From assembly GCA_044227095.1 (NCBI GenBank), contig JBGAFV010000001.1:1736001-1800000 (forward strand): 64,000 nucleotides of DNA, in the 5' to 3' direction. Of the stretch, positions 53,846 through 63,218 are shown piece by piece. Numbering within the stretch: position 1 is the stretch's first letter; every line of letters starts with the position of its first letter. The DNA is from JACMLD01 sp044227095 (lineage in GTDB: Bacteria; Bacteroidota; Bacteroidia; Chitinophagales; Chitinophagaceae). The notes below the pieces were generated by a model. It was not told the DNA's origin. It made no database searches and saw only the letters and a program-made list of their open reading frames with translations. The position numbers and the translations under genes were made by a program.

Positions 53846-56800
53846 TCAGTTGACAGCTTTAGAATTTATTCTCCATTCCTGTGGCGTTACATTATTCTCC
53901 TGTTTAAAGACACGGGAAAAATAAGCGGGATCATTATAGCCGCAGTCCAGCGCAATACCTGCAATACTATTACCCGGATCTTTCAGCAACTCTTTGGCTT
54001 TGTTTAGACGGATAATGCGAATGAATTTATTTGGACTGCATCCCGTTAATGCATCTAATTTGCGATGCAATTGTGAATGGCTCATGAATACAAACCTGCA
54101 CAATTGCTCAACACTGAAATCAAAATCTGATAAATGTGCTTCTATCATTTCTCTTACTTTCTTTACAAATGCATCTTCTGTTTTATTATCGGCAGGTGCC
54201 GGTACGGAAACGGTCTTATCTGTTAACCCTGCCTGTTTGAGATAATGTTGCTGTAGTGTGGTTCTTAATTCCAGCAGTTTCTTTATACGTATCAATAATT
54301 CTTCCCTGTTAAATGGTTTGTGCAGATATACATCAGCGCCCCTTTCTAATCCTTCCATTTTACTTGCCATATCTGCTTTGGCAGTAAGCATAATGATGGG
54401 AATATGACTGGTACGTTCATCTTTTCGTAATTTTTGGCATAGCTCAAAACCATCCATTACAGGCATCATTACATCTGTAATAATGAGATCCGGTATTATA
54501 TCAGTAGCAATTTCCAGGCCCTCCGCGCCATCTTTACCAACAGCAAGGCGATAATCAGGAAGACAGGATGCAGTATAGGCAACTACATCAGCGTTATCTT
54601 CCACCAACAAGATCAACGGCTTTTCATTTCCGGCAATTTCTTCTATAGGTTCGCTTTTAGTTTCCTTTATACTGTTTGCTATTTGCGATGGAATTAATTT
54701 CAATCGCTCAGTGACCGGATCAGGATGAATAATTCCGGTTTCAATTATTGCTACTTTTTTAAATGGCAACGCTACCGTAAACTCACTTCCTTTATTCGCA
54801 CCTGTTGGCGGGCTTTTTACAGTTATTTCTCCTTCCATTAATTTCACCAGCTCTTTGGTTAATGCTAAACCAATACCTGTTCCTTCTGTTTTTCGTGTAT
54901 GGCTATTGTCTGATTGATGGAAGCGATCAAAAATATATGGCATCTGGTCTTCCGGAATACCAATGCCTGTATCTTTTACTTTGATGATAAGCAATGATTG
55001 ACCTTCTGCATCAGTCATGCTTTCATTCACTGAGATGTATATATTTCCTTTTTCAGGTGTAAACTTAAGCGCATTGGAAAGTAAGTTGCCAACGATCTGT
55101 CTCATTTTTTCAGGATCATAGGCAATGTTCAGCGAATCTATTTCAGAAAGAAAATGCAATTGTTTTTGCTGGCTTTCCGCTAAAGAATGAAAGGACTCAA
55201 CGATATATCTTAGGAAATTGATTACATCACCCTGCACCAACTGCAGCAACATCTTTCCGCTTTCCAGTTTTGAAAGATCAAGCATTTCATTGACAAGTTT
55301 CAATAAGCTTTCGCCATTACGGATGATCATTTGCGTACCGCTTTGTAAATGTTCGTCGGGTTTATTGGCTATTTGTTGCGCCATACCCAGTATAACAGTA
55401 AGCGGTGTACGAAATTCATGCGTGATGTTTGTATAGAGTTGTGTTTTTAATGTATCCAGTTCTTTGGCCCTCTTTGCTTCGTTTTGTTCAAACCTGAGTT
55501 GTGATTTTAATTTTGCCCTGTTAATAGAAAACCTGAAGTACGCCCTTATGATTAAAATGCCGGCAAGCAGATAAGCAACGTAAGCCCACCAGGTGCGCCA
55601 CCACGGAGGGGTTACTATAATTTTTAATTCTGCTATTTTACTGCTCCATACACCCTGGCTATCGCTGCCCTGCACTTTAAATGTATAACTACCCGGGGGC
55701 AAATGTAAATAAGTAGCGGTGCGTCTTGTACCACTCTCCACCCAGTTTTTATCAATACCCACCAATTGATAACGATATTTATTTTGATTGGGTGCCGTAA
55801 AATCAAGCGAAGAAAACTCAAGCGTCAAAATATCCTGCGAATGGTCTAATGTAATAGAAGGCGAATGCTCAATAGCTTGTTTCAGCACGCCAGATTTATC
55901 ATTGGGTAAAACCGGCTCATTGCCTACCAAAATATTTGTAATAAAAACATTGGGTGTGAACTCACTTTGCAAAACTGTTACCGGGTTAAACACACTTAGT
56001 CCGTTTACACCACCAAAAGCCAAATCTCCAGTGGGCAGTTTTGCATAAGCGCCTGTGTTAAATTCATCATCCTGCAAACCGGAGGCTTTGGTAAAATGAC
56101 GAAACAACCAACTGCCATGTTCATCTTTTCGTTTATTCAACAAACAAAAAATTCCATTATTAGTGCTGCCCCAGATATTGCCGCTTTCGTCTGCAAGTAT
56201 ACCATACACCACATTGTTGCAAAGACCATCCTGAGTAGTAATATGGGTAAACTTACCGGTTGTTTTTTCTAATAAATTTAATCCACCTCCTTTAGTGCTT
56301 ATCCAAAGAAGATTGTCATCAGCCGGATCGTCTAAAAAACAGGAAACATGATTAAAGTTGAGAGAATTTTTATCTGTACTATTACTTCTGTACCACGTTA
56401 ACTTTGGTTGCACTTCACTTGTATAATCGTATTGCAATTTAACAAAGCCATCTTCTGCGCCTATCCAAAAAATTCCTTTTCCATCCTGGTAAATAGAAGA
56501 AATAACAGCATTGGGCAGCATGGGGTGGGAGTCATCCGTATTGATATTGAAATTATGTATGGAATTTGTAGAAGGGTTTATCATTATCACCTGCCCATCT
56601 ACGCCACAAACCCAAATATTACCGCTTTTGTCTTCCATGATGGGTTCCAGGGTGCCGTAATCTATTTTTAAAGATACCGGCAATGTTTTTCTTGCCCCGG
56701 ATGCAGGATTGTATCGTTCAATAGCAGAGACTATAAAAGAACCGGCAGCCGTCACCTCCCTGTTTAATACCCAAAAATCGCCGCTCTTAGAAATAAGAAA

Positions 56801-57997
56801 ATCATGAATAACATATTTTAAGCGATCGGGTATATAAGGAAGCAATTCGCCATTGCTTGTTATTCTTTTGGTGAACCCCCAACCCGTAAGAAAAATTTCA
56901 TTTTGATTATATCCCTGAATTTTTCTTACGCTCTGGCCCTTTGCCAGGTGTTTAAATTTTTCCGATTCAAATGTATATTTCCGGATCCCATAACCGCTTG
57001 TGCCCATCCATAAATTACCGGCTTTGTCTTTAAGCATTTTCGTCGGGTTCACTGCAGTATCTTTAAACACTAAGCTTGCATCCGGATCAATCGGACTTCC
57101 TTTCTTCCATTTTTTTGTATCAAACACAAGCAGTTGATTTATATTCAACATGCCTATCCATATTTTATTTTTTTCTTCATCTCTGCAAAAAAATGATCCC
57201 TGTCCATTGGTTACAGATTTTGTAAAAAGCGGGTACCAGGCACAAGTGTCGTTTAACTCGAGTAAGTTGAATTTGTCTCCATTGGTCCAGATACTTCCGT
57301 CTGTATTTGTAACATAGTAGTCATCAAAACTAAAATTGTCTTTGCGCCATTCAAAAGCCGGGGTTTCGGGTATAAACCGGTATAGTTTTCCCATGTTCGT
57401 CATCCATACCCGTCCTTTTGCATCTTTACATAAAGTCAGGTAATTTTCTGCAAAGGGTGCGGGTATGTGAACAATAGACGGCTGAGCATTTGTTTGAAAA
57501 TAATTTTCTGGCAGGCTAATAAGATTAAAACTTTTTTGTGATGCATACACTAAAAAACGTCCATCGGTCAACTCAATAATGTTACTGCTAATTCTGTTTC
57601 CCGAAAGACTATTTGCATTGCCGGGGTCATTAGCAATGTGGCGAAAAATGCCTGTTGTTTTATCATACACATTTATACCGTTATCGCCGGTGCCTATCCA
57701 CAGCCGCCCTTTACTGTCTTCAAAAAGTTTGTTGATGGCATTGCTGCTTATAGAATTTGGGTTATAAGCATCGTGTGTAAATACTTTAAAGCTGTAGCCA
57801 TCATAACGGTTAAGGCCAGCCTTTGTAGAAAACCACATAAAGCCATCTTTATCCTGGAGCATATCATAAATGTAGCCTTGCGATAAACCATTGGAAGTGG
57901 TTAACCACTCATACTTAGGCTGTGCCGATACGCACCGAACCAACCAAATCATTAAAATGGTTAGCAGCAGTTTGATCAATAAATGGTGGCGGCACAT
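53846..57997 (-). CDS. Hybrid two-component system (propeller sensor, histidine kinase, receiver, AraC regulator)
   Basis: 1383 residues. Signal peptide about 1-26. A two-bladed propeller sensor (about 30-735) has repeats such as DGFMWFSTKAGLNRYDG, GRLWIGTGDNGINVYD and GKGIFWIGAEDGFVKL. A Y_Y_Y domain follows (about 745-810), then a membrane helix (WWAYVAYLLAGILIIRAYF). The kinase has NITHEFRTPLTVILG with His860, and the ATPase has IVGNLLSNALKFTPE and DTGIGIPEDQMPYIFDRF. The receiver has PDLIITDVMMPVMDG with Asp1175. The AraC helix-turn-helix (about 1280-1383) ends YNDPAYFSRVFKQ. Such proteins sense oligosaccharides in the periplasm and switch on polysaccharide-use loci. No susC/susD pair is in the window. 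Confidence 0.95.
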   Translation of the reverse strand: MCRHHLLIKLLLTILMIWLVRCVSAQPKYEWLTTSNGLSQGYIYDMLQDKDGFMWFSTKAGLNRYDGYSFKVFTHDAYNPNSISSNAINKLFEDSKGRLWIGTGDNGINVYDKTTGIFRHIANDPGNANSLSGNRISSNIIELTDGRFLVYASQKSFNLISLPENYFQTNAQPSIVHIPAPFAENYLTLCKDAKGRVWMTNMGKLYRFIPETPAFEWRKDNFSFDDYYVTNTDGSIWTNGDKFNLLELNDTCAWYPLFTKSVTNGQGSFFCRDEEKNKIWIGMLNINQLLVFDTKKWKKGSPIDPDASLVFKDTAVNPTKMLKDKAGNLWMGTSGYGIRKYTFESEKFKHLAKGQSVRKIQGYNQNEIFLTGWGFTKRITSNGELLPYIPDRLKYVIHDFLISKSGDFWVLNREVTAAGSFIVSAIERYNPASGARKTLPVSLKIDYGTLEPIMEDKSGNIWVCGVDGQVIMINPSTNSIHNFNINTDDSHPMLPNAVISSIYQDGKGIFWIGAEDGFVKLQYDYTSEVQPKLTWYRSNSTDKNSLNFNHVSCFLDDPADDNLLWISTKGGGLNLLEKTTGKFTHITTQDGLCNNVVYGILADESGNIWGSTNNGIFCLLNKRKDEHGSWLFRHFTKASGLQDDEFNTGAYAKLPTGDLAFGGVNGLSVFNPVTVLQSEFTPNVFITNILVGNEPVLPNDKSGVLKQAIEHSPSITLDHSQDILTLEFSSLDFTAPNQNKYRYQLVGIDKNWVESGTRRTATYLHLPPGSYTFKVQGSDSQGVWSSKIAELKIIVTPPWWRTWWAYVAYLLAGILIIRAYFRFSINRAKLKSQLRFEQNEAKRAKELDTLKTQLYTNITHEFRTPLTVILGMAQQIANKPDEHLQSGTQMIIRNGESLLKLVNEMLDLSKLESGKMLLQLVQGDVINFLRYIVESFHSLAESQQKQLHFLSEIDSLNIAYDPEKMRQIVGNLLSNALKFTPEKGNIYISVNESMTDAEGQSLLIIKVKDTGIGIPEDQMPYIFDRFHQSDNSHTRKTEGTGIGLALTKELVKLMEGEITVKSPPTGANKGSEFTVALPFKKVAIIETGIIHPDPVTERLKLIPSQIANSIKETKSEPIEEIAGNEKPLILLVEDNADVVAYTASCLPDYRLAVGKDGAEGLEIATDIIPDLIITDVMMPVMDGFELCQKLRKDERTSHIPIIMLTAKADMASKMEGLERGADVYLHKPFNREELLIRIKKLLELRTTLQQHYLKQAGLTDKTVSVPAPADNKTEDAFVKKVREMIEAHLSDFDFSVEQLCRFVFMSHSQLHRKLDALTGCSPNKFIRIIRLNKAKELLKDPGNSIAGIALDCGYNDPAYFSRVFKQENNVTPQEWRINSKAVN

Positions 57998-58069
57998 GCT
58001 TCTATAAATATAAACCCATTTCTTTTTCTCTATACAAGCAAAACAACCTATCTATTTGCCTTTTTATAA

Positions 58070-58234
58070 AAATGGCGAATAAATCCTGTTGCTGCACAAT
58101 TTGTCCTGCTGATTGATGAATATCTAAGGCAAGAAGGTGAAAATGTCTTTATAGAAAGCGAAGAGCCAACAGACCTTTATTTATACTACAGTACCCGCAC
58201 CAAATCAATTTTTTTAAAAAATAAACTGTTTTAA
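58070..58234 (+). pseudogene. Possible gene remnant without a start codon
   Basis: Between stop codons at 58067 and 58232 runs an open frame of 54 codons with protein-like content (VAAQFVLLIDEYLRQEGENV, DLYLYYSTRTKSIFLKNKLF). No ATG, GTG or TTG start is in it. It ends one base before the next gene. It could be the tail of a truncated gene; chance is not excluded. The rest of the 238-base space shows no clear promoter. Confidence 0.3.
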
Positions 58235-58235
58235 A

Positions 58236-58979
58236 ATGAACCAGAAATTTCACCTTAAGATGAAGGGATTTTTTCTTTTTTGCTTATTGATCCCTTTTAT
58301 CGGCGTTAGCCAGACCAAGAACGTAATTACCACGCAGCGTGTTTTTCCCAAAGTGGATAAAGTACTTGAGTTTGAGAAGGCGTTAGCCGCTCATGCGCAG
58401 AAATATCATACAGGAGATACAAAATGGCGGGTGTACGAAATACAATCCGGTCCTGATTATGGTGGTTATCATATTACCGAGGGCCCATCCAGTTGGGAAG
58501 CACTTGATACAAGAGGAAACCTGGGAACGGAACATAACAATGACTGGAATAAAAGCGTAGCCATTTATTTAACCGACAGGCAATCGGCCGGCTATTCTGT
58601 TTACATCGATTCATTGAGCACGGTGGCCATAGGTGATTATTCAGATAAAATAGCCATTACTCACGTGTTTCCCAAAATAGGCTGGGGCAATAAAATAGCA
58701 GGCATGATAAAGGATCTAAAGAAGGCCTGGGTAGCAGAAGGATCAACCATTGCAGTCTACCAGTCAAACTCTTCCGGTCATGGACAATATGCAATAGTTA
58801 CCAGATATAAACAAGGTTTGAAAGAAAAAGCACCTGGTTTTCGCAAACCATTCCGGTCAACTTACGAAGGAGTTAATGGCGCTAATTCATTTGAAGATTA
58901 CATGGATATTGCCCGTCAATACGTAGACGATGTGTGGAGTGAATTATTGTTATTGCGTACAGATCTGAGTTCGAAATAA
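58236..58979 (+). CDS. Secreted protein of unknown function (possible dimeric alpha-beta-barrel fold)
   Basis: 247 residues. Signal peptide KGFFLFCLLIPFIGVSQ. The mature part has two similar halves (FPKVDKVLEFEKALAAHAQKYHTGDTKWRVYEIQSG... and FPKIGWGNKIAGMIKDLKKAWVAEG...), suggesting a duplicated ferredoxin-like alpha/beta unit. No catalytic motif is recognised. The start at 58236 or 58260 (MKGFFLF) is open. A shortened copy of its 5' end lies at 59031-59145. Confidence 0.6.
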   Translation: MNQKFHLKMKGFFLFCLLIPFIGVSQTKNVITTQRVFPKVDKVLEFEKALAAHAQKYHTGDTKWRVYEIQSGPDYGGYHITEGPSSWEALDTRGNLGTEHNNDWNKSVAIYLTDRQSAGYSVYIDSLSTVAIGDYSDKIAITHVFPKIGWGNKIAGMIKDLKKAWVAEGSTIAVYQSNSSGHGQYAIVTRYKQGLKEKAPGFRKPFRSTYEGVNGANSFEDYMDIARQYVDDVWSELLLLRTDLSSK

Positions 58980-58988
58980 AAAAAGTAA

Positions 58989-59023
58989 AAGACCTTATAG
59001 GTTTTAAAATCCTATAAGGTCTT
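58989..59023. terminator. Perfect 13-base inverted repeat after the secreted protein gene
   Basis: AAGACCTTATAGG (58989-59001) pairs with CCTATAAGGTCTT (59011-59023). The loop TTTTAAAA is itself self-complementary. On the plus strand it lacks a T-run; on the minus strand it is followed by TTTTACTTTTTTT. A terminator or stabilising 3' hairpin is likely. Confidence 0.55.
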
Positions 59024-59030
59024 CTTACAA

Positions 59031-59145
59031 CTGTTTTAAAATGAACCAGAAATTCCATTTTAAGAAGAGGCTTTTTTTCCGTGCTTATTGATCTCTTTTA
59101 TCGGCGCCAGCCAAACCGAAAACTTATCAACCAACGCAATTTACC
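59031..59145 (+). pseudogene. Decayed partial duplicate of the 5' end of the secreted protein gene
   Basis: From CTGTTTTAAAATGAACCAGA onward this segment mirrors 58226-58340 (offset 805), including the ATG, the basic start and the signal-peptide region (TGCTTATTGATC..., TTTTATCGGCG). A net loss of four bases after the AAGAAGAGG stretch shifts the frame, giving a stop after 16 codons (MNQKFHFKKRLFFRAY). Nothing of the mature protein follows; the MFS gene starts at 59161 instead. Confidence 0.75.
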
Positions 59146-59160
59146 AGTAAAATCATACGC

Positions 59161-60471
59161 ATGAGCCCCCAACCACCAACGCAACCGGATATAGTTGAAC
59201 AGAAGAATCGTGCTTCTCCTTTCAGCAAGAAGTATATTAATTATATACTTTTTATGCTTACCGTTGTTTACGTGTTCAACTTTATCGACAGGCAGATACT
59301 CGTCATTCTTCAGGAGTCTATTAAAAAAGATCTGCACCTTTCAGATACACAGCTTGGTCTAATGTCTGGATTCACCTTCGCTCTTTTTTATGTTTCATTC
59401 GGAATTCCAATTGCCCGGTTAGCGGATAAGAGAAACAGAAAAAAAATTATCACCATTTCGTTAATTATATGGAGCGGCATGACTGCACTCTCTGGTCGGG
59501 CACAGAATTTTATGCAGTTATTACTTGCCCGCATAGGTGTTGGTATTGGCGAAGCAGGAGGAAGCCCGCCTGCTCATTCTATTATTTCAGATCTTTATCC
59601 TCCTCAAAGAAGAGCCACTGCCATGGCTATTTATTCTACAGGAATATCAATTGGTATTTTAGTTGGATTTCTTCTTGGCGGATGGATCGATCAGTACTTT
59701 GGCTGGCGTTCTGCATTTCTTGTGGTTGGTATTCCGGGAATTGTTTTTGCTTCAATTTTTTATCTCACCGTAAAAGAACCTGTACGTGGGCTTTCTGAAA
59801 ATAAGACTGATGCAAGTGAAAGTATTCCAGTAAAGGAAGTGATGGTATCTCTTTGGCGGAGCAGATCTTTCCGGTACCTGGCATTAGGCACTGGCATGGC
59901 TGCATACGTTGGTTATGCTAAATCATCATGGCTGCCTTCATTTTTAGCAAGGTTACATGGTATGAAAAGCAATGAGATTGGATATTGGCTTTCTTTTAGT
60001 ATTGGAATTGGTAGCGGACTGGGATATTTTCTGGGTGGCTACCTCGCCGATAAAATGGGAAAGAAAGACAAACGCTGGTATCTCTGGTTACCGGCAGTAT
60101 CACTTCTTCTTGCAATGCCTTTTTCGTCAATTATTTTATTTGCAGCAAATACTAAAGTGGTCCTTATACTCATTAGCATTCCTGCTTTTTTAGTATCATT
60201 TTATTTAGCTCCATGTATTGCACTTACTCATGGTCTTGTAGGATTAAGAATGAGAGCTATGGCTTCAGCCATTTTATTTTTTGTGCTCAATATTATTGGC
60301 CTCGGCTGCGGGCCTCTCTTTACAGGAATGGTAAGCGATTATTTGAAACCATCAATGGGTGCTGAATCCCTCCGTTGGGCATTAAGTACTACTTTCATTG
60401 CAAATATCCTCGGCGCAATTTGCTTTTTTATGGCAGCAAAGACAATAAGAGAAGAATTAAAAAAAGGGTAG
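59161..60471 (+). CDS. MFS transporter (spinster-like)
   Basis: 436 residues with 12 predicted membrane spans. The N-terminal NFIDRQILVILQESIKKDL and the loop GIPIARLADKRNRKKIIT form the MFS signature between helices 2 and 3. GIGEAGGSPPAHSIISDLYPPQRRATAM is typical of spinster-like carriers, which take organic acids, sugars or lipids. The start is ATG 59161 after the decayed duplicate. The substrate is unknown; the gene 57 bases downstream is methyltransferase-like. Confidence 0.9.
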   Translation: MSPQPPTQPDIVEQKNRASPFSKKYINYILFMLTVVYVFNFIDRQILVILQESIKKDLHLSDTQLGLMSGFTFALFYVSFGIPIARLADKRNRKKIITISLIIWSGMTALSGRAQNFMQLLLARIGVGIGEAGGSPPAHSIISDLYPPQRRATAMAIYSTGISIGILVGFLLGGWIDQYFGWRSAFLVVGIPGIVFASIFYLTVKEPVRGLSENKTDASESIPVKEVMVSLWRSRSFRYLALGTGMAAYVGYAKSSWLPSFLARLHGMKSNEIGYWLSFSIGIGSGLGYFLGGYLADKMGKKDKRWYLWLPAVSLLLAMPFSSIILFAANTKVVLILISIPAFLVSFYLAPCIALTHGLVGLRMRAMASAILFFVLNIIGLGCGPLFTGMVSDYLKPSMGAESLRWALSTTFIANILGAICFFMAAKTIREELKKG

Positions 60472-60527
60472 AAAAAAAATAATCGCTATCTCAAAGCATC
60501 ACTAATAACATTTAACAGTGTCAACAA

Positions 60528-61796
60528 ATGAATACAAATGAATTTGTAAAGGATCTTAATGACAGGTTCTTCCATGGAGAATTATCAACGCAATTCCAGG
60601 AGAAACTTCAGCAATTACCAATTGCCAGGCCCGATGTTTTTGCTTTTGTCCAAAGAATGTTTACCCTTGCCAGTCGTAATGGAATGCCGGCGAAAGATTT
60701 GTCTCTCCAGCATGCAGAAGTATTGGGGACGCTGCTTGCCCGCATACTGCCCGGTGCGTGGGAAGGTAGGGTGCCTCCAATTACTGTGCAAGGGCGACAT
60801 GCAGTAATTGATCAGTATATTAAAAAGAATTCCTGGATCAGTTCCAAAGGAAAATCTATGCTGGATATTGGTTGTGGGTTTCCACCATTTACTACTATCG
60901 AAACCTCAAATTATTTGAGTGATTGGAAAATAACAGGAGCAGATCCTTCCTTGCCAGCTTATCTTATTTATGATGCCGAAGGAAATTATGCCACGCTTGA
61001 TGAAAACAAGACAACTGTATATTTTCAACCGGCAATGCCTTCCGTTGAAAACTGGAATAAATTATTAAGTAATGCAAGCGCCACGAAAAAGCATTTTGAA
61101 AATTTATTCCACGAATTATCAGATCACTTAAATGGCGAAGGATTTCCGAGATTAGAAAAAAATCCGATCAAAAATTATGAGACCGATAATCTTTCATTTA
61201 TTAAAGGTGGAATCGGCCAGATAGATATAACTCCAAAAGATGTGATCCGTTGCTTTAATGTTCTTTATTATTTTGATAATAATTTTCAGAAAGATGCATT
61301 AAAATGGTTTGCCGAAAACACCAATGAAGGCGGCATTGTTTTATTTGGAGGTGATTGGGCAGCATCAACTGAATGTTATTATAATATTTATAAAAAAATT
61401 GACAACCAGTTAGTGAATAAAGAGTTTGCTTTTAGCATTGATTGCATTTGTCCCTTTGGCATTGTTACATGGTATGGCCTGCATGATGATGATACGCAGA
61501 AAGCTGAACTGGTTAAATACATAAGTCTTATAAGAAAAGACACAGCCTTTATGAATGCTTTCTATACTTTTCATGATGCACAAAGAATGAAGTATAAGAT
61601 CTGTCCAAGAGATGAGGAAGGTTATTATGGAATTGTTGATCCTTCAATACAACCACAAGATCTGGGGATATTAGCCAGTAAAATGCTTAACGAACTAAAT
61701 GATGCAGGCTTCAATCAAAAAGCAGTTGAGGTAATTAACCATGCAGGCTTGAAAGCAAGGGTTAATGAAGTGGGCCATATTGCCGTAGAACCGTAA
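60528..61796 (+). CDS. SAM-dependent methyltransferase-like protein
   Basis: 422 residues. A SAM site is visible in SMLDIGCGFPPFTTIETSNYL (about residues 109-129) and TGADPSLPAYLIYD; a later IRCFNVLYYFDNNF (motif IV-like) and NEGGIVLFGGDWA (about motif V) fit a class I methyltransferase. The N-terminal 100 residues (KDLNDRFFHGELSTQFQEKLQQ) and the C-terminal about 130 are not recognised. The acceptor is unknown. It follows the MFS gene and is probably co-transcribed. Confidence 0.66.
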   Translation: MNTNEFVKDLNDRFFHGELSTQFQEKLQQLPIARPDVFAFVQRMFTLASRNGMPAKDLSLQHAEVLGTLLARILPGAWEGRVPPITVQGRHAVIDQYIKKNSWISSKGKSMLDIGCGFPPFTTIETSNYLSDWKITGADPSLPAYLIYDAEGNYATLDENKTTVYFQPAMPSVENWNKLLSNASATKKHFENLFHELSDHLNGEGFPRLEKNPIKNYETDNLSFIKGGIGQIDITPKDVIRCFNVLYYFDNNFQKDALKWFAENTNEGGIVLFGGDWAASTECYYNIYKKIDNQLVNKEFAFSIDCICPFGIVTWYGLHDDDTQKAELVKYISLIRKDTAFMNAFYTFHDAQRMKYKICPRDEEGYYGIVDPSIQPQDLGILASKMLNELNDAGFNQKAVEVINHAGLKARVNEVGHIAVEP

Positions 61797-62174
61797 ACAG
61801 TAGTCGTATGAAAATTCCCCCGAGTTAGCAGATACGTTGTGGTCTCGTCAGGAATAATGTTGATTATGAAAATCAACTTATTACAACAAATGTGACAAAC
61901 AATCTGCAAAACTGCGTTTTTAATTGCTTATAGTCTTTTTTAGGAGTAAGAGGATTTTTATAAATTAAGATAGTGTTTTTAATTGTTATTAAACCAGTTT
62001 TGCCCTACAATATTGAGTTTGAAATAAATTAGAATAGAGTTGTTGAAGCTATCGAGTTGTTCAAGAATTGCTTTAACAGACAACAAAATATTACTTTACT
62101 ATTAACTTGCAGCTTTTGTTACAGGACAAATTTACAAATATTCATATAGTCTGTCGGGGAGTTACGCTCTCCCC
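61797..62174. other. 378-base AT-rich space between convergent genes
   Basis: No convincing open frame was seen. It contains two imperfect copies of GTTTTTAATTG (about 61916 and 61975), a weak AAAAC-TGC-GTTTT hairpin near 61909, and a GGGGAG/CTCCCC hairpin (62156-62174) abutting the PAP2 stop. This last may be its 3' end, but no T-run follows. Confidence 0.5.
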
Positions 62175-63143
62175 TTAATTTCTAAACGTATAAATGAAAC
62201 CTGGCTGCAGAACGCCAAATGGAGAATATTCAATTTTAAAATTAAGCTGACCTTTAGAATTCGGTTTTGAAAATCCTCCTTGTCGCTTTAATCTAGCATA
62301 CCTGTGATAATTATTTACTACCTGCGTTCCGCATGCAAAACCTAACAGTCCCCCTGCAATCAAGTCCGTTGCCCAATGGCGGTTCTGTGTTATCCGGCTA
62401 AGAGTAACAGCCGTTGCAATGCCATAAGAAATGATGGGTACACCAGGAATATCCTTGTATTCTTTTGCGTAAACAGTTGCAGCCGCGAAAGCAACTGTAG
62501 CATGTCCGGACGGGAATGAGTTGCTTTCATGGGTTGGAGATTTAAAAAAAGGCCCATGAAACCTGGAATCATTCAAACCAGAAATAGGATTGTAGCTGTC
62601 TGGTCTGCTGCGTCCAAAAAGTTGCTTAAACATGGCCGACCATACTGTTGAGGTAACATAAGATTGAATGGCGAGGGCTGTGGTAGTTCTTAACTTCTCA
62701 TTTTTAAATACAAAACCAGTTGTTGCTATAACTGCCAATGGCACAATTTCAAAAGCACCGCCAATATCACTCAAAGTTTTACTCGGTCTGGCTGACCAGG
62801 GATTACTACTACGGAACTTTACGGCCCATTGCTGTATTGGTTTATCTAAAAAAGAAATGCCTACTGTTGCGCCAAGAATAATTCCATCACGAATCAATGT
62901 TTTTTTTGTAGGCTTGAAAGGTGATAATGCTTGTTGTTTAAAATCATCCAGTAATAGAATGCCAAATACGCGCGGCGTAATTTTCGTTTTTTCGTTATAA
63001 AACTCAGGTTCGATCAGATTTTTTTGCTGACCTGTGTCTGTTTGTCTTTTGAGGCTATCCAGTTTACTAGATAATGAATCAGGCCTTTGACCAAATAAAC
63101 TAAGACAAGAAAAAATGGTCATTATAATTAAAACCCATGAATG
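62175..63143 (-). CDS. PAP2-superfamily phosphatase
   Basis: About 322 residues with a signal peptide WVLIIMTIFSCLSLFGQ if ATG 63143 is used (ATG 63194 would add 17 residues). The three PAP2 motifs are in order: KQLFGRSRPDSY, SFPSGHATVAF and SRITQNRHWATDLI (phosphatase His and Asp). These enzymes remove phosphate from lipid or undecaprenyl pyrophosphates or related esters. The C-terminal part (GGFSKPNSKGQLNFKIEYSP...PGFIYTF) resembles an outer-membrane-like strand end, as in some Bacteroidota PAP2 proteins. It lies 24 to 75 bases after the metal ATPase and is likely co-transcribed. Confidence 0.92.
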   Translation of the reverse strand, partial: HSWVLIIMTIFSCLSLFGQRPDSLSSKLDSLKRQTDTGQQKNLIEPEFYNEKTKITPRVFGILLLDDFKQQALSPFKPTKKTLIRDGIILGATVGISFLDKPIQQWAVKFRSSNPWSARPSKTLSDIGGAFEIVPLAVIATTGFVFKNEKLRTTTALAIQSYVTSTVWSAMFKQLFGRSRPDSYNPISGLNDSRFHGPFFKSPTHESNSFPSGHATVAFAAATVYAKEYKDIPGVPIISYGIATAVTLSRITQNRHWATDLIAGGLLGFACGTQVVNNYHRYARLKRQGGFSKPNSKGQLNFKIEYSPFGVLQPGFIYTFRN

Positions 63144-63218
63144 CATAAAAAGAGTATTATCATTTTTTCCATGTTGCCATATAGTTGCAATCATTGGTAT
63201 TTTACCCGCGAAATTATT

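Noticed and set aside
62156..62174. GGGGAG/CTCCCC hairpin after the PAP2 gene as a terminator
   Set aside because: Only six base pairs and no T-run on the minus strand.
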